Positions 44,837 through 53,420 of a stretch of DNA of 64,000 nt are shown one piece after another; position 1 is the first letter of the stretch, and each line of letters opens with the position of its first letter. Where the stretch lies: positions 558,001-622,000 of the forward strand of contig NZ_CP073066.1 of NCBI RefSeq assembly GCF_018314255.1, given 5' to 3'. The notes under the pieces were generated by a model, which did no database searches, was not told the DNA's origin, and worked only from the letters and a program-made list of their open reading frames with translations. A program made the position numbers and the translations under genes. This DNA is from Lentilactobacillus buchneri (GTDB lineage: Bacteria > Bacillota > Bacilli > Lactobacillales > Lactobacillaceae).

Positions 44837-45655
44837 TTATTTCATACTGGCAGCCATCCGAATTGCGACGGCGGGATCGGTTGCCTGCAGTCGATAGACA
44901 ACACTGCCAGCCTGCCAAGTAATCACTTGAGCTGAACTGCCAACGTTGAATTTGACGACTCCTTGGGTATTCGGTGCCGGTAATGAGTAGCTTTCAAACA
45001 TATTGACACTTGAAAGTGCTAATTTCTTCGGCGTCGTGTTATTCACGGGACTGCCATGAACACTAATCGACCAGTTGCCCTCGTTCCAAGAAATGTATTG
45101 CTGACCGGCTCCTGATTGAGTATGACCAACAATCCCGTGACCAAGGTCAACTTTCGGGAGCCCTTTAATTTCTGAAGCAGCCGTATAATCGACATGACTT
45201 TGAGCTTCCGAAGCTGAAGAGTAGCTGCGTTTGGCTAAGACCGCATACGGCTTCTCAGCTTTCAAACTACTGTCGTTGAGCGCGAGTGCATCATTACCAA
45301 CGCTGTAGTATATGGTACTGTTGGTAGAATTCCCATTATATCTGATATGAACGTTCTTGGATGAATCGTTCAGTCCCGAATTTTGTGGCAATAACGTATC
45401 TGACAACTTACTTGACAGATCCTTAGTCAGCGATGAGAAATCGTACGATTGACCGTCTGATTGAGCGTTGCTGTCAGAAGAAGCTGTTGAGGCACTTTGT
45501 CCGCTGGTGGTATCAGAGCTGGTGGTCGAACTGCTTGAGTTCTGCATATCGGTCTTTGATTCATTATTAGAACTTTGTTTACCGGAATTGCCATTACTGC
45601 AGCCGACAAGAACCAGACTCAGTAATAACACTCCACCTAATTTATAGAGCTTCAT
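44837..45655 (-). CDS. Secreted lipoprotein of unknown function
   Basis: A 272-residue protein. Signal peptide with lipobox LVGC; Cys19 should be lipidated after Lgt/Lsp processing. Residues 20-75 form a Ser/Asn/Thr-rich flexible linker, and the C-terminal 190 residues form one soluble domain (SGLNDSSKNVHIRYNGNST, GHGIVGHTQSGAGQQYISWNEGNWSISV) that I do not recognise. It lies 27 bp downstream of the GH25 gene on the same strand, so the two are probably one operon with a role at the wall surface. Confidence 0.8.
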   Translation of the reverse strand: MKLYKLGGVLLLSLVLVGCSNGNSGKQSSNNESKTDMQNSSSSTTSSDTTSGQSASTASSDSNAQSDGQSYDFSSLTKDLSSKLSDTLLPQNSGLNDSSKNVHIRYNGNSTNSTIYYSVGNDALALNDSSLKAEKPYAVLAKRSYSSASEAQSHVDYTAASEIKGLPKVDLGHGIVGHTQSGAGQQYISWNEGNWSISVHGSPVNNTTPKKLALSSVNMFESYSLPAPNTQGVVKFNVGSSAQVITWQAGSVVYRLQATDPAVAIRMAASMK

Positions 45656-45682
45656 CGTTTCCCTCCAAATTGTTTGCGTGAA

Positions 45683-46606
45683 TTATTGTACGAAATTCTT
45701 ATTGGCAGTTAAGTAGCGGCCGTCGGCAGTTTCAAAATAGTATGAACCACTGTCTCGTTTGTGAATTACCGTCACGTTAACTTTGGTTCCCGGCTGAACT
45801 TTAACAACCCGGTTGGCTTTCTTAAAGCTGGTTGAATCATACAGGTACAGTTTCTGAGTGGTCGTGACGCTGCTGACAACGTCGGTGAAATAAGTTGGTT
45901 GCGCAGTATCAGCTGACTGAGCTCCGCCGATCCACCAAGTAATTGGCTTGCTGGAATTCAGAATTGTGCTGGCGTCAACTGATTCTTTCAATGCGGGAAC
46001 GTACTTCTTATTAGTGTACTGCCACAAATCGGTTTGAATGGTTGGCCGTGAAGAATAATTGGCGATCCATTGGGCATCAAAATTCTTTCTGGCGGTGTTG
46101 GCATGAGCCGTTGCAAAGGACTGGTAGGAATAAAAGATTAATTTCTTACCGGTTAATGAACGCATTTGGTCGTACCAGGCCTTAACAGCAGCATTGCTTG
46201 AACCTGAAGTCACGTCATTTTCTTCGTAGTCCAAAACGTAGAATTTGGCGTTCTTGTTGGAATTTTGATAGAAGACGTTGGCTTCATTACGGGCACTGGC
46301 CGCACTGGTGAAGGTGGCGTAATCATATTCACCAAATGGAATGCCATATTGGACGTATAAATTGGTGTTATTGGTCGCGTACTTGTCTTGATAGTTAGCG
46401 CCATATTGCCGGCGGTTAATAATGAAGGAAACCTGACTCTTCAAGTTTGAAACTTTCGAAGCCGTTAATTTCCCCTGCCACTCTGAAATATCTGGAATGA
46501 CAGTTGTGGCAGCCGATGCCTTAACTGCCCCAAAAATCGAAACCGATAAGATAACGGTCAAAATCGATAGGATGATCGCCCGTCCCTTTTTCCTCAATGA
46601 ACTCAT
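45683..46606 (-). CDS. Secreted GH25 muramidase
   Basis: A 307-residue peptidoglycan hydrolase. Signal peptide (residues about 1-32, AVKASAA), then a GH25 lysozyme domain (35-225) with the catalytic IPDISEWQG (Asp39) and FYVLDYEEND (Asp126, Glu128), EYDYATF and WQYTNK, typical for this (beta/alpha)8 family. The C-terminal 75 residues (LYLYDSTSFKKANRVVKVQPG, YYFETADGRYLTANKNFVQ) resemble a small SH3/DUF5776-like wall-binding module. It may trim wall or lyse competitors. It is the first gene of a unit with the lipoprotein gene. Confidence 0.9.
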   Translation of the reverse strand: MSSLRKKGRAIILSILTVILSVSIFGAVKASAATTVIPDISEWQGKLTASKVSNLKSQVSFIINRRQYGANYQDKYATNNTNLYVQYGIPFGEYDYATFTSAASARNEANVFYQNSNKNAKFYVLDYEENDVTSGSSNAAVKAWYDQMRSLTGKKLIFYSYQSFATAHANTARKNFDAQWIANYSSRPTIQTDLWQYTNKKYVPALKESVDASTILNSSKPITWWIGGAQSADTAQPTYFTDVVSSVTTTQKLYLYDSTSFKKANRVVKVQPGTKVNVTVIHKRDSGSYYFETADGRYLTANKNFVQ

Positions 46607-46884
46607 TTAAAACCACTCCGCATTTATTTATTTGCTTACGCCAAATTCAATTAGCTAAACAGTTGTCGTCAATTTCTCTACCAACATATGACAGAATGGG
46701 TTTGAGCACAAGAAGCCCAGCAGTAAGCAAAAAGAATATTACAGAGCTGAGTCGCGTCATAAAGCCTCAGCGATTACTTCTTTTCAAGAATGTTATAAAT
46801 GTGTAACATAACTGAAAAAATATCACTCCGACAACCGTCAATGAATAAATCGGAATGCGTAGCCAAATCGGCATCAGCCGATAA
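46607..46884. other. Intergenic region upstream of the GH25 gene
   Basis: About 280 bp without a supportable gene. It must contain the GH25 promoter on the minus strand, but I could not fix a good -35/-10 pair. A short plus-strand reading frame there has no ribosome site. I see nothing else. Confidence 0.5.
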
Positions 46885-46917
46885 CAAAAGGGTTCCATCA
46901 GCTCGATGGAACCCTCA
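46885..46917 (-). terminator. Terminator after pepN
   Basis: Minus strand GAGGGTTCCATC-gagct-GATGGAACCCTTTTG, 12-bp stem and T-rich tail, just beyond the pepN stop codon. Confidence 0.88.
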
Positions 46918-46931
46918 AGATAATTGAAAAA

Positions 46932-49469
46932 TTATTTAACAGCTCGTGAAACTGCCTCATTAACGTCAGCTTTTTCAGCTTGAACTAACTGAACCCGACT
47001 ATCAATGACACTAATATCCATCTTGATTTCGCGAGTCAAACCAGGCGTTGGGATCTTTGGTTCAAAGAATTCTTTGAATTCAGCCAACCGTTGCGGTGTG
47101 TGGAAGATACCTGAAATAACGGTAATGTAGGTGGCAAATTCCATATCCCCACCAACCGTATCTTCGAGCCATTGCCAGTCTTTTCGAATCCAGTCCCAAG
47201 CAGCTTGTTGACCGTCATCATTGGCGAGGACCCCACGGAACCAGGCCCGCAAGTCTTGCGGTTTGATGGTGTCGGCATTCTCAAATTGACCAACCAACTT
47301 GGCAATCAAATCGGGGTCAGTGGTACTCGTCAAAGTAGCGCAAATGTCTTGCTTGTAACTGGCATCGGCAGTTTGCCGGTAAGCAGCCAATAATTTGTCA
47401 AATAAGGCTTGACTGCCAAAGTTCTTAACCTCATTTCGAAGGACAAACACCCGAATATCAGCAGATAAGCCGGCCAGACTGCCCTCGTTTTGTTTAAACA
47501 ACGTATGAGCTGCAGCCATGGCATCAGCGTTTTCAGCATACAATGAAGCACTTAAAATGTACGGCCGAGTCAATTGGTCATCATTTGACTCACCAGCCTT
47601 AGGGGCAAAGCCCAGTCGATCAAGTTGGGCAGCACTCAGTCGATCGAAGAATTGCTTGAGTGCTTTTTCTTCATTAGATTTAGGAGTCACAAATTTCTTC
47701 AAATTGTTGGCAACCCGATACATTGCCGCATTGACAATGTTGGAATGGCTGTCCGCAAATTTTGGCAGCAACGGCACAATATTAGCATAGGAATTTTGAC
47801 GACCATCAGCTAACAAACGGAGGTCTTGGAGAATCTGGAGCTGAGAAATCGCGTCCAGATCCGCCACATGATCAAGAATATCTGCCATTGAGGTTTCATC
47901 ATATTGAATAATGAAATGTGAATTGTTACCAACATTCAAGAAGAATGGTTTGCCGTTTTCTTGACGCAACTGTTGATAATCACCGACTGTGAGTGTTTTA
48001 TCAGCCATGATTTCAGGCACGGCGTCGTAATTGCTGTTAAGCGGAATCTGCCACTTGCGGTCGACATCCTTGCCGTCACCAATGAAGAATTGTTGTTGTG
48101 ACAAGGTCAACTGGCCGTTTTGGACTTTGGCCGTCACAACTGGATATCCAGGCTGCTCCAGCCACGAGTTCATGATGGCACCCACGTTCATGCCAGAGGC
48201 GTCGCCCAAAGCCGACCATAAATCGGCACCGGTAGCGTTATGGAACTTGTGGGCGGCAAAATAATTCTTCAAGCCTTCCCGCAAGGCCTTGTCGCCAACC
48301 AAAGCTCGGGCCATTACTAACATTCTGGCACCCTTGGCATACACGATGGCCGAGTCAAAAATTGAATCGATCTCGGCCGGGTTTTCAACTTGGACGTGAA
48401 CCGACTGAACACCATCGGTAGCGTCTCGTTGGAGAGCAGCCGGGGCTTCAGAGGTCTGGAAGACTTCCCAAATGTGCCAATCAGGCTCGATCGCATCGAT
48501 TGCAACGTATTCCATCATGTTGGCAAAACTTTCGTTCAACCACAGGTCGTCCCACCACTTCATCGTCACCAGATCACCAAACCACTGATGAGCCAATTCG
48601 TGGGCGATCACGGTGGCAACCAGCTGTTTCATTTCAAATGAGGTGTTCTTGGGATCCAAGAGCAGGTAAGCTTCACGGTACGTTACCAAGCCCCAGTTCT
48701 CCATGGCACCGGCAGAGAAGTCTGGAAGAGCCAGCTGCCATGAGTGTGGCAATGGGTACGGTGTTTGGTAGAAGTCTTCATAAAATTCAATCGACCGTTT
48801 GGCGATATCCAAGGCAAAATCAAGCTCATCGGCCTTGTGCGCCTTGGTAGCAAACACACCAACTTTAACACCGCTCTTGGTGGTCGTTTCCTTACTCTGC
48901 ATCTCACCAAATCCAAAGGCGATCAGATAAGTCGACATCCTCATGGTCGTATCAAAATAGTGAACACCATTTTCTGTGCGGACTTCCGGCATGTTGCTGA
49001 TGATCGTCTCGCCGGCATGCTCGTCAAACTTAATGGCCAAATCAAAGGTGGCTTTGGCTTCGGGTTCATCGACACATGGAAAGGCCTGACGGGCAGCGGT
49101 GGTCTCAAACTGGGTTCCGATCAGCTGCTTCTTAACGCCATCAACTTCGTAATAAGATGGATAAATGCCCATCATCGTGTCAGTCAATTTGGCACTAAAT
49201 TGAATGGCCAAGGTCACAACCCCAGTTGTCGGCAAATCAATATTGATTGCTTCCTGATCGTCGTCCTTACTAAATGAAACGGCTTTGCCGTCAGCTTGGA
49301 CCGATTCAATATTGAGAAACTTTTGGTGAATCGAAATCGCGGTCGTCATCGCGTCACCTGTAATCGTAGAAGTCCCGGAAAATTCCTTGGTATCCCGGTT
49401 GATGTCCAGATAGATATTGTAATGACTTGGTTGAAATTTTTCGTAGAAATGGGTTAATTGTTCTGCCAT
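46932..49469 (-). CDS. pepN: Aminopeptidase N
   Basis: An 845-residue M1-family zinc aminopeptidase that removes N-terminal residues (Lys, Leu and others) from peptides in the cytoplasm; a central enzyme of lactobacillar peptide use. GAMEN (254-258) binds the free amino group, HELAH (290-294) gives two zinc His and the catalytic Glu291, and NESFANM (Glu313) gives the third ligand. No signal peptide. The start is ATG 49469, six bases after AAGGAGG; a codon farther upstream (49517) would add 16 residues without a ribosome site. Confidence 0.95.
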   Translation of the reverse strand: MAEQLTHFYEKFQPSHYNIYLDINRDTKEFSGTSTITGDAMTTAISIHQKFLNIESVQADGKAVSFSKDDDQEAINIDLPTTGVVTLAIQFSAKLTDTMMGIYPSYYEVDGVKKQLIGTQFETTAARQAFPCVDEPEAKATFDLAIKFDEHAGETIISNMPEVRTENGVHYFDTTMRMSTYLIAFGFGEMQSKETTTKSGVKVGVFATKAHKADELDFALDIAKRSIEFYEDFYQTPYPLPHSWQLALPDFSAGAMENWGLVTYREAYLLLDPKNTSFEMKQLVATVIAHELAHQWFGDLVTMKWWDDLWLNESFANMMEYVAIDAIEPDWHIWEVFQTSEAPAALQRDATDGVQSVHVQVENPAEIDSIFDSAIVYAKGARMLVMARALVGDKALREGLKNYFAAHKFHNATGADLWSALGDASGMNVGAIMNSWLEQPGYPVVTAKVQNGQLTLSQQQFFIGDGKDVDRKWQIPLNSNYDAVPEIMADKTLTVGDYQQLRQENGKPFFLNVGNNSHFIIQYDETSMADILDHVADLDAISQLQILQDLRLLADGRQNSYANIVPLLPKFADSHSNIVNAAMYRVANNLKKFVTPKSNEEKALKQFFDRLSAAQLDRLGFAPKAGESNDDQLTRPYILSASLYAENADAMAAAHTLFKQNEGSLAGLSADIRVFVLRNEVKNFGSQALFDKLLAAYRQTADASYKQDICATLTSTTDPDLIAKLVGQFENADTIKPQDLRAWFRGVLANDDGQQAAWDWIRKDWQWLEDTVGGDMEFATYITVISGIFHTPQRLAEFKEFFEPKIPTPGLTREIKMDISVIDSRVQLVQAEKADVNEAVSRAVK

Positions 49470-49551
49470 GAGTTGCCTCCTTGAAAATTTGTTAATTATA
49501 TTATACGACTCTGGCAACGCTTATGCGGCTCGAATGGCAAAACATTGATTT

Positions 49552-50358
49552 TTAGCTGAACATCCGCGTGACCAGTCGATCTTGAATCCGATCGGGAATC
49601 AATTTCAACAATTTGGCCGTCACTTGTTCTTGAAATCTTATCTGATAGCGTAACTTTGGTTTGCGCGTCATGGCCGCTTTGACAATCACTGGTGCCACAT
49701 CGTTGGTAGTTGCCCGACTGTCCTTTAATGTCTTCGCTAAACGCTCGGCCACCCGCCGGTAGGGAGAATGGATTGGAGTAGCCGCCAACAGTTTATCCAC
49801 GGCAATTTTCTGCCATCCGGTTGCTGTATTGCCTGGTTCAACCACAACCACATCAACTCCAAAAGGTTTAACTTCCAACCGCAAAATATCAGACATGGTT
49901 TCCAATGCGTGTTTGGAAATATGATACCAGCCGCCCAGTTGGGTATACATCAAACCCGCCAGAGAAGAAATATTAATGATGCGGCCGGACTTTTGGGTTC
50001 TCATCGTCGGTAAGACCAACTGAATTAATCGAACCAACCCGAATAAATTGACGTCCATTTGGTGTTTGGCTTCCTCGATTGTCACTTCTTCCAGCGCGCC
50101 AAATGAACCGTAGCCTGCAGAATTAACCAACACGTCAACTCTGCCATATGAATCCAAGACAAAGGCTACAAAGGCTTTCAGGCTTGACTCTTTGTTGACA
50201 TCCAATTCATGAACCTTTCCGCCGAGTTCAGTCAGCACCTTCATTTGTTCAACATGTCGCGCACCGCCAACCACGTAATAGCCCTGCTTCAAAAGCAGTT
50301 TGGCAGCAGCCAGGCCAATCCCGGACGACGCGCCCGTCACAATCGCAACTTTTTTCAT
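49552..50358 (-). CDS. Short-chain dehydrogenase/reductase
   Basis: A 268-residue classical SDR. TGASSGIG (residues 8-15) is the NAD(P) loop, NSAGYG and ISSLAG provide the catalytic Asn and Ser, and YHISK the Tyr/Lys pair; VVVEPGNTATGW follows. GGAGG is eight bases before ATG 50358. The substrate is not shown; similar lactobacillar proteins are annotated as oxidoreductases of steroid- or keto-type compounds. It is divergent from tetR with two operators in the gap, so probably repressed by that TetR. Confidence 0.9.
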   Translation of the reverse strand: MKKVAIVTGASSGIGLAAAKLLLKQGYYVVGGARHVEQMKVLTELGGKVHELDVNKESSLKAFVAFVLDSYGRVDVLVNSAGYGSFGALEEVTIEEAKHQMDVNLFGLVRLIQLVLPTMRTQKSGRIINISSLAGLMYTQLGGWYHISKHALETMSDILRLEVKPFGVDVVVVEPGNTATGWQKIAVDKLLAATPIHSPYRRVAERLAKTLKDSRATTNDVAPVIVKAAMTRKPKLRYQIRFQEQVTAKLLKLIPDRIQDRLVTRMFS

Positions 50359-50379
50359 CAAAAAGACCTCCGTTTCATA

Positions 50380-50440
50380 AGCGATAACTCTATCGTTAAT
50401 GCTTACTGTGTATAATAGCGATAGTCTTATCGTTTGTCAA
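50380..50440 (-). promoter_or_regulatory. SDR promoter with two TetR-type operators
   Basis: Minus strand TTGACA (50440-50435), 17 bases, TATTAT (50417-50412). The spacer is exactly filled by operator O2 AGCGATAGTCTTATCGTT (50417-50434), and a second copy O1 AGCGATAACTCTATCGTT (50380-50397) lies downstream of the start point. Occupation of O2 would block polymerase directly. Confidence 0.82.
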
Positions 50441-50442
50441 GG

Positions 50443-50470
50443 TTGCAATGCCGGCACTTTCCAATATAAT
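50443..50470 (+). promoter_or_regulatory. tetR promoter, apparently giving a leaderless mRNA
   Basis: TTGCAA (50443-50448), 16-base spacer, TATAAT (50465-50470). The tetR ATG follows six bases later (50477), where transcription would be expected to start. Confidence 0.65.
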
Positions 50471-50476
50471 GAAGAT

Positions 50477-51052
50477 ATGAAAATTAAAACGACAGAACAT
50501 TATAATCGGATTATTCAGGGTGCGACCGCCATTTTACTGACCGAGGGGTTGGCCGCTTTTTCGACCACTAAAGTCGCCAAACACATTCAAATGGCACAGT
50601 CGAATATCTATGTGTACTTCAAAAATAAAGATGATTTGCTGGTGTCGGTCTTTCGGTACCACCAGAAAAAGTACATTCAATTTTTAGTCGATCGCATTGA
50701 TCTCTCCCTGCCACCCACGGATGCGCTTAAAAATTTGGTTTCAACACTCGATGAATTCCATAGCAGCGACAAAGAATCACTCGATGTTATTTGGTCAATT
50801 CGGCAGAGCACCACTTTACGGCAACTGATTCCAAAAGTCAGCGACGATCAAATTTTTATTGCCATTTTTCAGTGGCTGAAGGATTTGCAGCATCAAGGAA
50901 CTGTCCGCCAACTACCGCTCATGTATCTCACCAATTTGGTCTTTTCCGCCATTATCGATTACTTTCAGTTAATTGATAGTAAGGAAATGTCACCAAACGA
51001 GCTGGCTATCGAGGAAATTGTCCCACCCTTATCAGCATTACTCTTTGTCTGA
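50477..51052 (+). CDS. TetR/AcrR-family regulator
   Basis: A 191-residue regulator. N-terminal helix-turn-helix about 8-55 (ATAILLTEGLAAFSTTKVAKHIQMAQSNIYVYFKNKDDLL), followed by an all-helical ligand domain. The start at 50477 fits the family N-terminus (MKIKTTEHYNRIIQGA); an upstream extension would read through the promoter. There is no clear ribosome site (only GAAG). Divergent from the SDR gene, whose promoter carries two 18-bp operators. The inducer is unknown. Confidence 0.88.
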   Translation: MKIKTTEHYNRIIQGATAILLTEGLAAFSTTKVAKHIQMAQSNIYVYFKNKDDLLVSVFRYHQKKYIQFLVDRIDLSLPPTDALKNLVSTLDEFHSSDKESLDVIWSIRQSTTLRQLIPKVSDDQIFIAIFQWLKDLQHQGTVRQLPLMYLTNLVFSAIIDYFQLIDSKEMSPNELAIEEIVPPLSALLFV

Positions 51053-51059
51053 GAGAGGC

Positions 51060-51088
51060 TTGTCGGCCGGCCTGATTACTCGTATACT
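51060..51088 (+). promoter_or_regulatory. Promoter of the YczE-like gene
   Basis: TTGTCG (51060-51065), 17-base spacer, TATACT (51083-51088). Start expected near 51095. Confidence 0.6.
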
Positions 51089-51099
51089 TAAATTCTGAC

Positions 51100-51825
51100 G
51101 TGCTGGTGATTGAACAATCAGCACCAATTGATGCGAAATTCATTATTCTAGGGGGAATCGTCATCCAAAACACAAAATCTCAGCGTTGGGTCGGCCTGAT
51201 CTCGGGACTGATTTTAAACGCCTTTGGCAATGCGCTAACCATTTCAGCGAACATGGGAAGTGCCGTTTGGACTGCTTCTGCTGTTAACTACAGTCACTGG
51301 TTCAATTTGAATGTTGGCATTATCCTGTTTTTTATCGGTTTTTTGAACACGGTCACCAACCAAGTCCTGCTGCGACATCCGGATTGGCCACGGTTCGTTG
51401 GCGAAATCCTCTATGTCTGCTTTTTTAGTTATTTCGTGAATATCTTTGCCCAACTTTTTGACCAAATTGGGATCGGCCAGTTACCAATTGTGATTCGGGG
51501 CATCCTATCATGTTTGGGGATTATCTTCTTCTGTACGGCCATCTCACTGTATCAGCGGGCAAATATTCTCATGCATCCAAATGATGATACCACCAATATT
51601 TTGCGGTTTATGTATTTGAAAAAAAGTGCCGTGGCTGCCCAGCTGGTCGATTTTGTTCCGCCAATTATCGCGATGGTGATTTCCTTTGCGGTGACCCACA
51701 ATTTGTATGCCGTCAACGTCGGAACGATCTTTTCGATTCTTTTCAATGGCTTGATTATTCAAACCGCTGATCGATGGGTTTGGCCGACTTTGAAGCATAA
51801 TTTTAAAACTTTGGGGAATGATTAG
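51100..51825 (+). CDS. YczE/YitT-like integral membrane protein
   Basis: A polytopic membrane protein with about five or six helices, resembling YczE/YitT-type proteins (GLISGLILNAFGNALTISANMGSAVW, then GIILFFIGFLNTVTNQVLL). Function is not known for the family. The start is uncertain: the in-frame GTG codons at 51100 and 51106 lie only 5-11 bases after the predicted transcript start and have no ribosome site. A good AGGGGGA at 51149-51155 is followed by ATC rather than ATG in frame, at the point where the homologous protein would be expected to begin (IQNTKSQRWVGL). The longest frame is given here. Confidence 0.72.
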   Translation: MLVIEQSAPIDAKFIILGGIVIQNTKSQRWVGLISGLILNAFGNALTISANMGSAVWTASAVNYSHWFNLNVGIILFFIGFLNTVTNQVLLRHPDWPRFVGEILYVCFFSYFVNIFAQLFDQIGIGQLPIVIRGILSCLGIIFFCTAISLYQRANILMHPNDDTTNILRFMYLKKSAVAAQLVDFVPPIIAMVISFAVTHNLYAVNVGTIFSILFNGLIIQTADRWVWPTLKHNFKTLGND

Positions 51826-51980
51826 TATCGTCACCAATGTTCTACCCCTTCAATTGAATGGTCGCTACAGCCAAATGAAATCATAAATTGTCGGTAAATC
51901 CAGTTGCATCTTCCCGTTAATATGGTAAATTAAAACTAAATAAGTCAGACTTAATCGCTATTTAGAAAGGAGCTTGGACA

Positions 51981-52196
51981 ATGATCTTTATGTTACTCAT
52001 GCTATTTTTAGTGGGGTATTTGGTTCTAAATGTCAGTTGGCTGTTCATTAAGGCCTCGGCTTGGCTGATAATACTCGCAATTGGGTTTCTGATCCTGTCC
52101 AAACTGCTGGTAGTTGGGCTGATAGTCGCCGCCGTTTATGGCGTTTATCTGCTTTTTCAACGCTCACAAATTCAGCCATACAAGAATCGCCACTAA
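51981..52196 (+). CDS. Small membrane protein
   Basis: A 71-residue, almost entirely hydrophobic protein with two predicted helices (about 1-30 and 31-60) and a basic tail QRSQIQPYKNRH. AAAGGAG lies before the ATG, so it is likely expressed. I do not recognise the family. It is the gene whose terminator has been split by the IS30 element. Confidence 0.7.
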   Translation: MIFMLLMLFLVGYLVLNVSWLFIKASAWLIILAIGFLILSKLLVVGLIVAAVYGVYLLFQRSQIQPYKNRH

Positions 52197-52223
52197 TCCA
52201 ATTATCTTGAAAATGTTTTACAT

Positions 52224-52235
52224 AAAGAGAAATAA
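52224..52235 (+). terminator. Left arm of a terminator split by the IS element
   Basis: AAAGAGAAATAA (52224-52235) is perfectly complementary to TTATTTCTCTTT at 53299-53310, which is followed by ATTTTT. The IS30 copy lies in the loop, separating the arms by more than 1 kb. Confidence 0.7.
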
Positions 52236-52285
52236 AATCATTCAATTGGTAGATTGTAAAATTAATCCGAACGCTGTTCGGGCAA

Positions 52286-52348
52286 AAAAGATCAGCTTCC
52301 TTTAAAATGGTGTTTACCACAAACCCATCTTTTAGGAGCTGATCTTTT
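52286..52348 (+). promoter_or_regulatory. Inverted repeat that hides the transposase ribosome site
   Basis: AAAAGATCAGCTTCC (52286-52300) is complementary, with one bulge, to GGAGCTGATCTTTT (52335-52348), which includes the transposase ribosome site and the first bases of its TTG start. Transcripts entering from outside would carry both arms. Confidence 0.7.
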
Positions 52349-53225
52349 GTCTAGTATAACCTATTCCGAACGAATTAAAATCGAAACCTTTTGTGAACTA
52401 GGGCTGTCCAATATCCAAATGGGCGTTCGGCTGAACCGATCACCGTCAACAATTTCTTATGAATTATCTCGATGTCAACCTTATCAGGCTGAATTAGCAC
52501 AAACAGATGCCGAATACAAGCGATCACGATGTGGTCGGAAAACTAAGCTGAGCGATGAGTTAAAGCAAAAAATTCTCAACCATTTACGTCTAAGCTGGTC
52601 ACCAGGAATGATTGCTCACGAATTTAAACTAGCTACTAAATCTATTTATAATTGGCTAAATCAGGGGAGAATTGATTTCTCCTTGAATGATCTACCTGAA
52701 CATGGCGTACGCCAACGGCGTAACGTTGACCAACGATCCAAATATAATCAATCTTTGGGGCGATCAATTGAACAGCGTCCCATGATGATTAATCAACGTA
52801 ATCGCATCGGCGATTTTGAACTAGATACAGTCGTTGGTCCTCGTGGGCATAGTAAGGCAGTTTTATTAACTTTAATCGATCGCAAATCACGGTTCCTTTG
52901 GGCATACCGGTTAAAAGATCGGACGACAGCGACTGTTAATGAAGCACTAACTAAGTTCCTAACCACTTTTAATGGTCCGGTGCACAGCTTTACTGTGGAC
53001 CGTGGCACTGAGTTTAGTGGGCTAGTATCACTTGAATCACAATATGGTATTAAGACCTATTACTGCCATGCTTATACGCCAGCTGAGCGCGGCAGTAATG
53101 AACGATTTAATCGGAACTTACGCTATTTTTATCCTAAGGGGACTTATTTTGAGCACATTAGTGCTCAAGGCTTGAAAACCACCTTACTCGAAATTAATCA
53201 GAGACCACTTAAAATACTTGACTAG
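52347..53225 (+). CDS. IS30-family transposase, C-terminus cut by a stop codon
   Basis: A DDE transposase of 292 residues starting with TTG, eight bases after GGAG. N-terminal helix-turn-helix (ERIKIETFCELGLSNIQMGVRLNRSPSTISYEL), then a catalytic core with Asp in GDFELDTVVG, Asp in FTVDRGTEF and the Glu of ERFNRNLRYFYPKGT, the classical IS30 layout. The frame stops at TAG (53223-53225) after RPLKILD; read as TGG it would continue WQTPYQVMLTNLSKNSD and end at TAA 53276. The DDE residues are intact, so activity may be reduced rather than lost. Confidence 0.9.
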   Translation: MSSITYSERIKIETFCELGLSNIQMGVRLNRSPSTISYELSRCQPYQAELAQTDAEYKRSRCGRKTKLSDELKQKILNHLRLSWSPGMIAHEFKLATKSIYNWLNQGRIDFSLNDLPEHGVRQRRNVDQRSKYNQSLGRSIEQRPMMINQRNRIGDFELDTVVGPRGHSKAVLLTLIDRKSRFLWAYRLKDRTTATVNEALTKFLTTFNGPVHSFTVDRGTEFSGLVSLESQYGIKTYYCHAYTPAERGSNERFNRNLRYFYPKGTYFEHISAQGLKTTLLEINQRPLKILD

Positions 53226-53420
53226 CAAACACCTTATCAGGTCATGCTGACCAATTTGTCAAAAAATTCGGATTAAATTTGCAATCTACCAATTGATCTT
53301 ATTTCTCTTTATTTTTAGATAATTTTACGATTTTTTAAACTTTGTAACCGTTTTGATAGAAAATTTCTTTCATAAGGTATAGTATTACATTATTACTTAA
53401 AATTGAGGAGAGTTTTGATT

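Larger units (their letters stand above)
52242..53296 (+). mobile_element. IS30-family insertion sequence
   Basis: A 1055-bp element bounded by 30-bp inverted repeats: TTCAATTGGTAGATTG.. at 52242-52271 and its complement ..CAATCTACCAATTGA at 53267-53296, with a few mismatches. It contains one transposase gene. Host sequences on the two sides are themselves an inverted repeat. No clear target duplication was identified. Confidence 0.9.
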
